A stretch of DNA of 61,084 nt from CAZWSX01 sp964636985 (GTDB lineage: Bacteria; Planctomycetota; Planctomycetia; Pirellulales; Pirellulaceae): NCBI GenBank assembly GCA_964636985.1, contig CAZWSX010000034.1, positions 1 to 61,084 on the forward strand. The letters run 5' to 3'. Position numbers and translations under genes: made by a program. Under the pieces are notes generated by a model. It was not told the DNA's origin. It searched no databases and was given only the letters and a program-made list of their open reading frames with translations. Below, one piece after another: positions 52,099-60,785 of this stretch (positions are counted from its first letter, which is position 1; each line of letters begins with the position of its first letter).

Positions 52099-53295
52099 AT
52101 GTCAAACAGCATTCATCATGAAGTCGTGATCGTTGGTGGCGGTACGGCCGGAATCACGGTTGCCGCACAGCTAACAAGGGGTTGGTTCAATCGCCGCGAT
52201 GTCGCCGTGATCGAGCCCTCCGACAAGCACTACTATCAACCCCTTTGGACGCTGGTCGGCGCCGGCCTTGCTCGCAAGGAGACGACCGAGCGCTCCGAAA
52301 AATCGGTGATGCCGAGAAAGGCAGCATGGATTCGGGACGCCGTCACCGAGTTTCGCCCCGAACAGAACGCACTCAAAACGCGGGATGGCAAGACGATCAC
52401 GTACGATTGGCTCATCGTCGCCGCAGGTCTGCAAATTAATTGGGGCAAAATTCCCGGCCTGCGGGAATCGATCGGCAAGGATGGCGTTTGCAGCAACTAT
52501 TCCTACGAGACGGTCGACTCAACCTGGGAGGCAATTCGCAATTTCCGCGGCGGGACGGCTGTCTTCACGAATCCGTCTGGTGCCGTGAAATGCGGCGGCG
52601 CCCCGCAAAAGATCATGTATCTCGCAGACGACCGCTTCCGAGAGACAGGCGTGCGGGAGAAAACCAAAATCATCTACGCGTCAGCTCTTCCAACTATTTT
52701 CGCCGTTGAGCCCTACAAAACGACGCTCGACGGCGTGGTTGCACGCAAGCAGATCGACTGTCGATTCCGGCATGAACTCATTGAGGTGCGATCAAACACG
52801 AAAGAGGCTGTGTTGCAGAATCTTGATACGCACGAGCAAGTCGCGGTTCACTATGACCTGCTCCATGTGACGCCCCCTATGGGGCCGCCGGCATTCATTT
52901 CTTCGAGCCCGCTTGCGGACAAGGACGGCTGGGTGGAGGTCGATTCCGAGACGTTGCGGCATCAGCGGTTCCCGAACGTCTTTTCGCTGGGAGACTGCGC
53001 GAACTTACCCACGTCCAAAACGGGCGCCGCAATCCGCAAGCAAGCCCCGGTCGTCGTACGGAACCTGACAGCGGCCATGGAGCGAAAACCCATGACCGCG
53101 AAATACACAGGTTACACTTCGTGCCCGCTCGTCACTGGGATCGGTAAACTTGTCTTGGCGGAATTCGACTACCAAAAGCAGCCGGATGAGTCTTTCCCCG
53201 TTGACCAATCGAAAGAGCGATGGAGCATGTGGCTTCTCAAACGCTACTTCCTGCCGATCATGTATTGGCATGGGATGCTCAAGGGACGCATGTAA
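52099..53295 (+). CDS. sqr: Sulfide:quinone oxidoreductase, mitochondrial (SQOR) type
   Basis: 398 residues, AGGAG before ATG. FAD-binding GGGTAGIT (13-20), active-site cysteine in AVKCGGAPQKIMYL (Cys165), second redox cysteine in YTSCPLVTGIGKLVLAEFDY (about 343), and FSLGDCANLPTSKT. These blocks and the C-terminal DQSKERWSMWLLKRYFLPIMYW strongly match eukaryotic SQOR/type II SQR, not the bacterial type I enzyme. It oxidises sulfide to sulfane sulfur, passing electrons to quinone. The product would feed the dioxygenase encoded upstream. Confidence 0.93.
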   Translation: MSNSIHHEVVIVGGGTAGITVAAQLTRGWFNRRDVAVIEPSDKHYYQPLWTLVGAGLARKETTERSEKSVMPRKAAWIRDAVTEFRPEQNALKTRDGKTITYDWLIVAAGLQINWGKIPGLRESIGKDGVCSNYSYETVDSTWEAIRNFRGGTAVFTNPSGAVKCGGAPQKIMYLADDRFRETGVREKTKIIYASALPTIFAVEPYKTTLDGVVARKQIDCRFRHELIEVRSNTKEAVLQNLDTHEQVAVHYDLLHVTPPMGPPAFISSSPLADKDGWVEVDSETLRHQRFPNVFSLGDCANLPTSKTGAAIRKQAPVVVRNLTAAMERKPMTAKYTGYTSCPLVTGIGKLVLAEFDYQKQPDESFPVDQSKERWSMWLLKRYFLPIMYWHGMLKGRM

Positions 53296-53329
53296 ACTAT
53301 CGCAACGCCCTATCGGCGGCAAAAAAACA

Positions 53330-53956
53330 ATGACGCGGCAACGACACTGGGACGCAATTTACCAGGCAAAAGCCGACACGGAAGTGAGTTGGTTCGAGGA
53401 GGAGCCCGCTACTTCCGTGGCTTTGATCCGCTCGGTGCTGCCCTCAGGCGGAAGCGTCTTGGAGATCGGCGGCGGCGCATCGCGATTGGTTGATCGTCTT
53501 CTGCCTCTCACGACGGGCGAGATCGCAGTCGTGGACATCTCAGCGGTTGCACTAGAGCGGGTCAAGAAACGGCTTGGAGAAAGCGCGGGAAGAGTTCGTT
53601 GGATCGTCGGAGACGTCACGGAGCTATCTTCGTTGGGACAGTTCGACGTCTGGCATGACCGGGCGGTGTTTCACTTTTTGACAACCGCCGGCGAACGCCA
53701 GCGATACGTGGCCCTTGCGGAAAAGTCCGTGAAACCGGGAGGCCACATCGTTCTCGGTGTTTTCGCGCCCGATGGTCCAGATACGTGCAGCGGATTGAAC
53801 GTTTGCCGCTACGACGGCCGAAGTCTGGCAGCTGAACTCGGAACCTCCTTTCGTTTAGTGGCCGAGAACTCGCACCGGCATAAAACTCCTGGCGGAAATG
53901 TTCAATCCTTTTACTTTGGCGTCTTTCAGCACGTCCCTCAGGCTGGCGAGGCTTGA
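53330..53956 (+). CDS. Class I SAM-dependent methyltransferase
   Basis: 208 residues from ATG 53330; the longer open frame overlaps the sqr coding region and is rejected. HWDAIYQAKADTEVSWFEEEP at the N-terminus, SAM-binding VLEIGGGASRLVD (about 44-56), then FDVWHDRAVFHFL and KPGGHIVLGVFAPDGP. Similar small methyltransferases sit in sulfide/thiol detoxification loci and might methylate a thiol, selenide or arsenical; the substrate is not known. It stands 34 bp after sqr. Confidence 0.85.
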   Translation: MTRQRHWDAIYQAKADTEVSWFEEEPATSVALIRSVLPSGGSVLEIGGGASRLVDRLLPLTTGEIAVVDISAVALERVKKRLGESAGRVRWIVGDVTELSSLGQFDVWHDRAVFHFLTTAGERQRYVALAEKSVKPGGHIVLGVFAPDGPDTCSGLNVCRYDGRSLAAELGTSFRLVAENSHRHKTPGGNVQSFYFGVFQHVPQAGEA

Positions 53957-54088
53957 CGCCTCTCGAGCCGCGGCGCGCGGTTGCCCAAGCAATCCCTGTT
54001 AAAGTTGCCTTGGAAGCCGGGCCCGCTACAACCGGCCATTCATGATCGTGGGTGGTTCCAGAAATTAGTCAACAACCACGGAGCTCAA

Positions 54089-55249
54089 ATGCTTTCCTAC
54101 CCAGCGATATTGTCGAACGTCGTAGTCGCGATCGGTTTGCTTTCAACGGCGCTGTTCGCCCAAGATCAAAGCGTTCGGCCAGGCATCAACGACTCATTTC
54201 GAGACCCCGACGTTAAGGAGTTCGTCGGAAGGTTCGAGGTGGAAAGTCGCGAAGTCTACTCACAGCGCAAAGAAATCGTTGCCGCCTGCGAGATCAAGCC
54301 TGGACAGACCGTTGCCGATATCGGCGCCGGCACAGGCCTGTTCACCAGGCTGTTCTCGGAGGCAGTCGGCAACGAGGGACAAGTCATCGCCGTCGATATC
54401 TCTCAAAAGTTCCTCGACCACATCGCCCGCACGTGCAGTGAGAGCGGGCGACGCAACGTCCATACCGTGCTATGCAAGGCCGATTCGACGGAGTTGCCGC
54501 CGGAATCCGTCGACATCGCCTTCATTTGCGATACCTATCACCACTTCGAGTTTCCCACAAAAACAATGGCCTCGCTCCAGCGGGCGCTCAAACCAGGCGG
54601 ACGCGTGATCGTCATCGACTTTCGACGAGAGGAGGGAAAGAGCAGCGACTTTGTCCTTTCTCATGTTCGGGCTGGCCAAGAGGTCTTCGAGCGGGAGATC
54701 AGCGCGGTGGGATTGCGAAAGGTTCGTGAAAATAACGAACTGCTCAAGGAGAACTACCTCGTCATCTTTGAGAAGTCGCGGCTGGAGTTTCCCATCATCA
54801 AGTCGTTCGGCGGCGTCCTCCCACGGCCCGATGCCATCGAGCAACCCAAGGCTGGGGCGAAGGTTGTTTTCGACGTTACAATCGACGCCAAACCAACCGA
54901 CGTCAACAAAGGACTGGAGCGCGTCGCTCGACTATTGAACCTCTATGGCACGGCCGGATTGAAGGCAACCGACGTCAAGATCGCGGTCGTTCTTCACGGC
55001 GATGCCACCAAGGCGGCGCTCGGCGACAGCGACTACAAGCGCCGCTTTGATGTCGACTCGAATCCCAACTTACCTCTCGTTGAAGAATTGACAAAGGCTG
55101 GCGTGGAAGTCTCCGTTTGCGGCCAGGCACTCAACAACAAAGGCATCGCGGATAGCGAAGTCGCCGAGGGGATTCACATTGCGGCATCGGCGCTGACAGT
55201 TGTCATCAATAAGCAGGCGGATGGATACGCGTACCTCCCGATTCCCTAA
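54089..55249 (+). CDS. Exported methyltransferase-DsrE fusion protein
   Basis: 386 residues from ATG 54089 (GGAG 7 nt upstream), which places a signal peptide at the N-terminus (IGLLSTALFA ending about residue 24). Residues about 45-240 form a class I methyltransferase (VADIGAGTGLFTRLFSEAVG, VDIAFICDTYHHFEFP, LKPGGRVIVIDFRRE). Residues about 265-386 are DsrE/F-like with the conserved cysteine in VEVSVCGQALNNKGI (about residue 344), the position used by sulfur-trafficking DsrE proteins. A secreted SAM-dependent enzyme is odd because SAM is cytoplasmic, so the methyltransferase part may act before export or may have another role. The start choice decides the export claim. Confidence 0.82.
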   Translation: MLSYPAILSNVVVAIGLLSTALFAQDQSVRPGINDSFRDPDVKEFVGRFEVESREVYSQRKEIVAACEIKPGQTVADIGAGTGLFTRLFSEAVGNEGQVIAVDISQKFLDHIARTCSESGRRNVHTVLCKADSTELPPESVDIAFICDTYHHFEFPTKTMASLQRALKPGGRVIVIDFRREEGKSSDFVLSHVRAGQEVFEREISAVGLRKVRENNELLKENYLVIFEKSRLEFPIIKSFGGVLPRPDAIEQPKAGAKVVFDVTIDAKPTDVNKGLERVARLLNLYGTAGLKATDVKIAVVLHGDATKAALGDSDYKRRFDVDSNPNLPLVEELTKAGVEVSVCGQALNNKGIADSEVAEGIHIAASALTVVINKQADGYAYLPIP

Positions 55250-55260
55250 GGACTGCCATC

Positions 55261-56913
55261 ATGAAACTAGTGATTGTGGGCGGCGTGGCCGGAGGAGCAT
55301 CTGCTGCCACTAGGGCGCGCCGCCTTTCGGAGGACGCCGAGATCGTCCTGTTCGAGCGCGGCCCGGACGTGTCGTTCGCCAATTGCGGTCTGCCCTATTA
55401 CCTCGGTGGTACGATCGCGGCACGAGACAAACTGCTCGTTACAACACCCGCACGACTTCGTGCGCGCTTTAAGTTGGACGTGCGTACTCAGTCGGTCGTT
55501 GAATCCATCAGTCGAGCCACCAAGACGGTCCGCGTGCGCGACCTCTCGACGGGCCGAGAATACGAACAGGCCTACGACCGGTTGCTGCTGGCACCGGGGG
55601 CAGCTCCGGTCAGGCTTCCCATTGCCGGTAGCGATTTGCCAGGCATCTTCACATTGCGCAATCTGCAAGACGTCGACCACATTAAGAGCCAAATCGACGA
55701 GGGAGTGAAACGGGTCGTGGTCGTCGGCGCCGGCTTCATCGGGATCGAACTGGTCGAGAACTTTGTGCAGCGAGGAATCGCCACCACTCTCGTGGAACTG
55801 CAAGACCAGGTGCTGCCACCCTTCGATAAAGAGATGACAACGCCCATGCTGGAAACGCTCCAAGCCAAAGGGGTGAAGGTTGTTTTGGGGCAATCGGCCG
55901 CGAACATGGAGCGCTCAGGCGGCGAACTTTCCATTCAACTCAAGTCGGGCGAGCGGCTTGCTGCCCAACTGGTGATTTTGGGCGTCGGTGTACGACCCGA
56001 GAACAAGCTGGCCGTCGAAGCTGGACTTGAGGTAGGGCCTCGTGGCGGGATTCGCGTCAACGAGTTTCTCCAAACCAGCGACCCAGACATTTACGCGGTG
56101 GGCGATGTCATCGAGGTGCAGGACTATGTCCTCAAGGGCCCAACACAAGTTCCGCTTGCGGGTCCCGCCAATCGGCAAGGCCGAATTGCCGCGGACAACA
56201 TTTTCGGACGGCAAGTCAAGTATCGTGGTACGCAGGGTACAGCTATTGTGGGCGCGTTTGGCCGCACGCTCGCGATGACAGGTGCATCTGAAAAGGTCCT
56301 TCGTCGCACGAACACACCATTCCGCAAGGTCTATGTTCATCCGTCTCATCACGCGGGCTACTACCCCGGCGCGGAGCCGATGACGCTGAAGATCCTGTTT
56401 CACGCCGAAACAGGAAAACTACTAGGTGCTCAAGGTGTAGGGGGGAGTGGTGTCGACAAGCGGATCGACGTCCTGGCGATTGCAATTCAGGCAGGCATGA
56501 CCGTCTTCGACTTGGAAGAAGTCGAACTGGCCTACGCACCTCAGTACGGTTCAGCGAAAGACCCCATCAACATGGCCGGCTTCGTCGCCGCGGGACTATT
56601 GAGAGGCGATCATCCTCAACTCGATATCGAAAACGTCCTAGAGATCCCCGACGCGGAGCGGCCTTACTTAGTTGACGTGCGAACGGCCGAGGAGTTCAAC
56701 GCTGGTCACATCCCTGGAGCGATCAACGTTCCCCTGGACGAACTGCGATCACGGCTCAACGAACTGCCGCGCGGTCAAGAAATCGCCACGTACTGTCAGG
56801 TTGGACAGCGAGGCTACCTGGCGACCAGGATCCTGCTGCAATCCGGATTTCAAGCGTCGAATATCGGCGGCGGTTACAAAACCTTTAAGCTGTTTTTCCC
56901 TACGCCGGTGTGA
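55261..56913 (+). CDS. CoA-disulfide reductase / persulfide reductase with C-terminal rhodanese
   Basis: 550 residues, AAGGA before ATG. FAD/NAD(P)H disulfide reductase (1-445) with the single active cysteine in SFANCGLPYYLGG (about residue 43), FAD motif VGGVAGGASAATRAR, NAD motif VVVVGAGFIGIELVENF and AVGDVIEVQD. The rhodanese domain (455-550) has YLVDVRTAEEF and the catalytic cysteine in YCQVGQRGYLAT. This is the CoADR-RHD/NPSR family, which reduces CoA- or polysulfide persulfides. Last gene of the sulfur operon. Confidence 0.93.
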   Translation: MKLVIVGGVAGGASAATRARRLSEDAEIVLFERGPDVSFANCGLPYYLGGTIAARDKLLVTTPARLRARFKLDVRTQSVVESISRATKTVRVRDLSTGREYEQAYDRLLLAPGAAPVRLPIAGSDLPGIFTLRNLQDVDHIKSQIDEGVKRVVVVGAGFIGIELVENFVQRGIATTLVELQDQVLPPFDKEMTTPMLETLQAKGVKVVLGQSAANMERSGGELSIQLKSGERLAAQLVILGVGVRPENKLAVEAGLEVGPRGGIRVNEFLQTSDPDIYAVGDVIEVQDYVLKGPTQVPLAGPANRQGRIAADNIFGRQVKYRGTQGTAIVGAFGRTLAMTGASEKVLRRTNTPFRKVYVHPSHHAGYYPGAEPMTLKILFHAETGKLLGAQGVGGSGVDKRIDVLAIAIQAGMTVFDLEEVELAYAPQYGSAKDPINMAGFVAAGLLRGDHPQLDIENVLEIPDAERPYLVDVRTAEEFNAGHIPGAINVPLDELRSRLNELPRGQEIATYCQVGQRGYLATRILLQSGFQASNIGGGYKTFKLFFPTPV

Positions 56914-56972
56914 CGAGATGTAGTGCAAATTGGCCGAGGCGAAAAGGCAGGGTACATCGGCGCGTACGGCAT

Positions 56973-57021
56973 GTGAACCGCGTGTGCCAGGGCCGCGCGC
57001 TATATGTGTGGAACGGTTCAC
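56973..57021. promoter_or_regulatory. Inverted repeat upstream of groEL (possible activator site)
   Basis: GTGAACCG at 56973-56980 and its reverse complement CGGTTCAC at 57014-57021, 33 nt apart. It lies 38-86 bp upstream of the -24 element, at a distance suited to a bacterial enhancer-binding protein. A near NifA match TGT-N10-ACT overlaps the right arm. Confidence 0.4.
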
Positions 57022-57058
57022 TTTGCGTATTTCTCCGTAAAAATTGCCTTTCTTCTTG

Positions 57059-57074
57059 CGGCACGGCCCTTGCT
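57059..57074 (+). promoter_or_regulatory. Sigma-54 (-24/-12) promoter of groEL-like gene
   Basis: The plus strand reads CGGCACGGCCCTTGCT, matching TGGCACG-N4-TTGCT except the first base. Predicted start near 57085, 38 nt before ATG 57123. As good as the nifB promoter in this window. Confidence 0.75.
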
Positions 57075-57122
57075 TTACCGTAGGCACGACCAAGTTTGCA
57101 GCATTTAAGACTGGGAAGTGCC

Positions 57123-58748
57123 ATGGGCTCGAAACGGCTCCTTTTTCGCTCGGAAGCCAGGGAAAAGATCCTACGCGGTGCCACCGCCTTGGCGGATGCC
57201 GTCCGCGTCACCTTAGGACCTCGATCCAAATGCGTTCTCATTGGGAAAAAGTGGGGACATCCTTTGGTTTGTAACGACGGAGTTACCATCGCAAAGGAAA
57301 CAGAACTCGAAGACCCGGAGGAGAACCTGGGCGTTCAAATGCTTCGAGAGGCAGCCGAACGGACCGGCGACGCCGTGGGGGATGGAACCAGTTCGTCGAC
57401 GATCCTCGCCCACGCGATCTACGCGGACGGGCTGAGGAATGTCGCCGCCGGGGCGAGCGCTATCGATCTCAAACGCGGGCTCGATCGTGGATTCAAGGTT
57501 GTCGTCGAGGCGATTCGAAAAATGTCGCGCCCCGTTGCGAGCCGCAAAGAAAAGGCGCAAATCGCCACGATCTCGGCCCACAACGACGCCGCCCTGGGAG
57601 ATTTAGTGGCCGACGCGATGGAAAAGGTCGGCGGCGAAGGGGTCGTCTCCGTCGAAGAGGCGAAGGGAACCGAAACGTCGCTTGAAGTCGTTGAAGGAAT
57701 GCAATTGGATCGAGGTTTCCTGTCTCCGTACTTCATCACCGATCCAGGAAAAATGGAAGCCATCTTGGAGTCCCCCGCGATTCTGCTCTTCGACAAAAAG
57801 ATCGCCAGCATCAAGGATCTTCTGCCGCTGCTGGAGCAGTTGGCCAAGACCCGCGAGTCGCTCCTCGTGATCGCGGAAGACGTTGAAGCAGATGCTTTGG
57901 CAACGCTCGTTGTCAATAAGCTTCGAGGCATCTTGGCTTGTTGTGCCGTCAAGGCTCCAGGCTACGGAGACCGCCGCAAGGCCATGATGGAGGACATCGC
58001 ATGCATTACGGGCGGACGCTTCATCTCGTCCGATCTTGGTGTTGACCTGGCAAGCGTCAAGCTCACCGATTGCGGGCGGGCGAGCCGCGTCGTCATCAAC
58101 AAGGATTCGACGACGATTATTGGCGGAGCCGGCACGAAGGAGCAGATTTGCGCTCGCTGCCAGGAAATTCGTCGGCAGTTGGAAACGACGACCTCGGACT
58201 ACGATCGCGAAAAGCTTCAAGAGCGACTCGCAAAGCTTTCGGGCGGCGTGGCCGTCATTCGCGTTGGTGCTCCCTCGGAAGCAGAGATGAAGAGTCGCAA
58301 GGAAGCCCTCGAAGATGCGATCAGTGCCACCAAAGCGGCGATCGCCGAGGGAGTGGTCCCCGGGGGCGGACTTACGCTCCTCAGGGCTCTCGATGCTTTG
58401 GAAGCTGAAGAAGCAAAATCCGACGGTGATGAGCGAACAGGGTTGCGAATTCTGAAGCGAGCGCTGGAAGCACCTACGCGACAGATCGCCGAGAACTCGT
58501 CGGTCGATGGCGGTGTCGTCGTGGCGGAGATGCGCTCCTCCCAAGGAAATGTTGGTTTCGATGCAGCGACGGGTAAGTATGTCGACCTGGTCGAGGCCGG
58601 AATTATCGATCCAACGAAAGTCGTGCGGCTTGCGCTGGAGAACGCCGTCTCGGTTGCGGGGACGTTGCTATTGACCGAAGCATCGTTGACTGAAGTTCCC
58701 GAGCCCAAACACGAGTCGCATGCTCCACGAGGTTTTCCGGAAGAGTAA
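57123..58748 (+). CDS. groEL: GroEL-family chaperonin (divergent paralogue)
   Basis: 541 residues from ATG 57123. Chaperonin features: ALADAVRVTLGPRSKCVLI, NDGVTIAKETELEDPEENLG, AGDGTSS-type ATP loop (GDAVGDGTSSSTILAHAI), KAPGYGDRRKAMMEDIACIT, AAIAEGVVPGGGLTLLRAL and DAATGKYVDLVEAGIIDPTKV. Differences from housekeeping GroEL include DGTSSST instead of the usual DGTTTAT, extra cysteines, and a charged tail ending RGFPEE in place of the GGM tail. No groES is adjacent. Its promoter is of sigma-54 type, so it may be a specialised chaperonin. It follows the sulfur operon after 209 bp. Confidence 0.93.
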   Translation: MGSKRLLFRSEAREKILRGATALADAVRVTLGPRSKCVLIGKKWGHPLVCNDGVTIAKETELEDPEENLGVQMLREAAERTGDAVGDGTSSSTILAHAIYADGLRNVAAGASAIDLKRGLDRGFKVVVEAIRKMSRPVASRKEKAQIATISAHNDAALGDLVADAMEKVGGEGVVSVEEAKGTETSLEVVEGMQLDRGFLSPYFITDPGKMEAILESPAILLFDKKIASIKDLLPLLEQLAKTRESLLVIAEDVEADALATLVVNKLRGILACCAVKAPGYGDRRKAMMEDIACITGGRFISSDLGVDLASVKLTDCGRASRVVINKDSTTIIGGAGTKEQICARCQEIRRQLETTTSDYDREKLQERLAKLSGGVAVIRVGAPSEAEMKSRKEALEDAISATKAAIAEGVVPGGGLTLLRALDALEAEEAKSDGDERTGLRILKRALEAPTRQIAENSSVDGGVVVAEMRSSQGNVGFDAATGKYVDLVEAGIIDPTKVVRLALENAVSVAGTLLLTEASLTEVPEPKHESHAPRGFPEE

Positions 58749-58797
58749 CTCCTGTCAGTCGCAGATATTTCATCCCTGAAAAGTAAGGAACCTTAGG

Positions 58798-59202
58798 ATG
58801 TCCGCTCAAATCCACGAGGAAATGCACAGCGACCACAAGCTATGGGGCACCGAAATTCGCTTCTGGCGAGACGATATCGCTGCCTGGCAACAGGAGTTGG
58901 CCAAGGCGATGGGCCAAATTAAGGAGGTCGAAGCCGCTCTTGCCAAACACGAGACGGCACTCCGCCAACATGCTGGAAAGCTTCGCACCGCCGAAGAGCG
59001 GTTTGACGCGCACGAGCACTCTTTATGCAAATATGAAGCAGGCGGCGCCGGTGCTGACCTTCCGGGCTTTGCTCAAAAACATAAAGAAGAATCAAATGAG
59101 CATGATCGAGAACGCAAGGAACATGAGGAACTTAAACGCCGGCATTACGGCTTCCTCGCACACTGGCGGACGCTCGTGAAGTCGATCACGGACGCTACCT
59201 GA
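58798..59202 (+). CDS. Coiled-coil hypothetical protein
   Basis: 134 residues, AAGGA 9 nt before ATG. Almost fully helical and charged, with heptad-like repeats across about 20-115 (for example EVEAALAKHETALRQHAGKL), many His residues and no hydrophobic segment. No family recognised. It stands 49 bp after groEL and 70 bp before the YbaK-type gene, so it may belong to the same transcript. Confidence 0.65.
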   Translation: MSAQIHEEMHSDHKLWGTEIRFWRDDIAAWQQELAKAMGQIKEVEAALAKHETALRQHAGKLRTAEERFDAHEHSLCKYEAGGAGADLPGFAQKHKEESNEHDRERKEHEELKRRHYGFLAHWRTLVKSITDAT

Positions 59203-59272
59203 AAATCGCCGCCTTTTCCCACTTGATGTGCAAAGCATTGTCCGCTGCGCACGCACTTTTAGGAGCCAAGCC

Positions 59273-59794
59273 ATGGATATCAAATCATTCTTAAGGGAAC
59301 GTGGTATCGCATTCGAAGTTCTGCCTCATCCTCATTCGGAGGGCGCGGCTAAGTTGGCACATGCGGTTCATGTGTCAGGGAGTCACGTCGCCAAGTCGGT
59401 TCTGCTCCACGCCAATCACAGCTTCAAGGATGTGGTGGCCGTGGTTCCGGCGGACCGCTACGTGGACGCGGCGAGCGTGAGTCGGATGTTTGGAGGGGCC
59501 GAGATTCGGTTTGCGAACGAGGAAGATATCGCCGTCCACTGCCCCGATTGCGAACGCGGCGTATTACCTCCGTTTGGATCGCAATACAACATGCGGACGA
59601 TCGTTGACGAGTCACTCGCCAACAAAACGTATATCGTCATCGAGAGCAACTCACACGACGAAGCGCTGCGAATCAGGTGGAAAGACTTTTCGCACTTGGA
59701 GAGTCCGCTTGTTGGCTCGATCGCCGTAAGTGAACCTTGGGAAGTTGCAAGGATCGATCATGTCGACTCTGCGGTTCGATCCAACGACGTCTGA
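59273..59794 (+). CDS. YbaK/EbsC-family aminoacyl-tRNA deacylase-like protein
   Basis: 173 residues from ATG 59273 (AGGAG 7 nt upstream). N-terminal MDIKSFLRERGIAFEVLPHP, then the family core HVSGSHVAKSVLLHAN with the central lysine, and VVAVVPADRYVDAASVSRMFG, FGSQYNMRTIVDESLANK. This fold hydrolyses mischarged Cys- or Pro-/Ala-tRNA. Several family members in this context (low-oxygen or stress clusters) are uncharacterised. It overlaps the GalT-like gene by 35 bp. Confidence 0.85.
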   Translation: MDIKSFLRERGIAFEVLPHPHSEGAAKLAHAVHVSGSHVAKSVLLHANHSFKDVVAVVPADRYVDAASVSRMFGGAEIRFANEEDIAVHCPDCERGVLPPFGSQYNMRTIVDESLANKTYIVIESNSHDEALRIRWKDFSHLESPLVGSIAVSEPWEVARIDHVDSAVRSNDV

Positions 59795-60776
59795 TTGGGT
59801 TATTTTCGCTCCATCGCGAAGCCTTCGTCCCCATGACACGGCGGCAGTAAATCCGCTGGAGAGCCCGACACCGGCGCTTAACTGCCCGTTTTGTCCAGGC
59901 AACGAGTCACTGACACCTCCGGAGATCTATTCGATCCCGGGCATTGGAGAGAGTCCCGCTCGGTGGCGCGTGCGGGTCGTCGCGAACAAATTTCCGGCTT
60001 TGCGGATCGAGGAGACGCCGACGCGGCAAGCCGATGGCCACGGTTTTCAATCCATGCCGGGGTGCGGCGCTCACGAAGTGATCGTCGAGTCGCCAAGTCA
60101 TTCCCTTTGTTTGGCTCAACAACCCATTGAGCAAATCGAAGCGGTGCTTGGAACATTGCAATGGCGCTACGAAGACCTCATGCGCGACCCTCGCTTCCAA
60201 ACTGTGATTCTTTTCAAGAATCATGGAGTGGAAGCCGGCACTTCTCTGGCGCATCCGCATTGGCAGTTGATTGCCACGCCTGTTGTCTCTCGGTTACTAC
60301 GCCTGAAACATTTCGAGGCAAACGCGCACTTTGATCGGACGGGGCGAAGTCTCTATCGAGAGTTGGCAATTCAGGAGATTGCCAGCGGAGCGCGAATTGT
60401 GGCAACGAATGGCGCGTTCGTCGCTTTTATGCCATACGCATCTCATCATCCGTTTGAGACGTGGATCCTGCCTCTTGTGGATCAGGCGTCGTTTCGACAC
60501 GTTCCGAAACACGAATTTCATTCGTTGGCCAGGGTGCTCAAGAAGGTGCTTTTAAAACTGCACACGGCTCTCAATAACCCGGCGTTCAACCTGACGATCG
60601 ACGACGCTCCGCGTGGCGGCGAGGACTCCGAATCGTTTTTATGGCACATGCGCATTATTCCTCGGCTGACCACGCCCGCCGGGTTTGAACTGGGGAGTGG
60701 GATGTCGATTAATACGGTGTTGCCCGAAGATGCGGCCAAGTTCCTCAATGAAGTTCCGATCGTCGACGTGGAATAG
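59760..60776 (+). CDS. galT: Galactose-1-phosphate uridylyltransferase-like (GalT) protein
   Basis: 338 residues from ATG 59760 (AAGGA 8 nt upstream), beginning inside the YbaK-type gene. HIT-superfamily fold: zinc-type CPFCPGNE (about 41-48), NHGVEAGTSLAHPHWQL with the catalytic His-Pro-His (about 160-176; most GalT have HPHGQ, here HPHWQ), and ASHHPFETWILP (about 225-236). It transfers nucleotidyl groups between sugar phosphates; true substrate could differ from galactose-1-phosphate. It precedes hypF. Confidence 0.85.
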   Translation: MSTLRFDPTTSDWVIFAPSRSLRPHDTAAVNPLESPTPALNCPFCPGNESLTPPEIYSIPGIGESPARWRVRVVANKFPALRIEETPTRQADGHGFQSMPGCGAHEVIVESPSHSLCLAQQPIEQIEAVLGTLQWRYEDLMRDPRFQTVILFKNHGVEAGTSLAHPHWQLIATPVVSRLLRLKHFEANAHFDRTGRSLYRELAIQEIASGARIVATNGAFVAFMPYASHHPFETWILPLVDQASFRHVPKHEFHSLARVLKKVLLKLHTALNNPAFNLTIDDAPRGGEDSESFLWHMRIIPRLTTPAGFELGSGMSINTVLPEDAAKFLNEVPIVDVE

Positions 60777-60785
60777 AATACGGCG

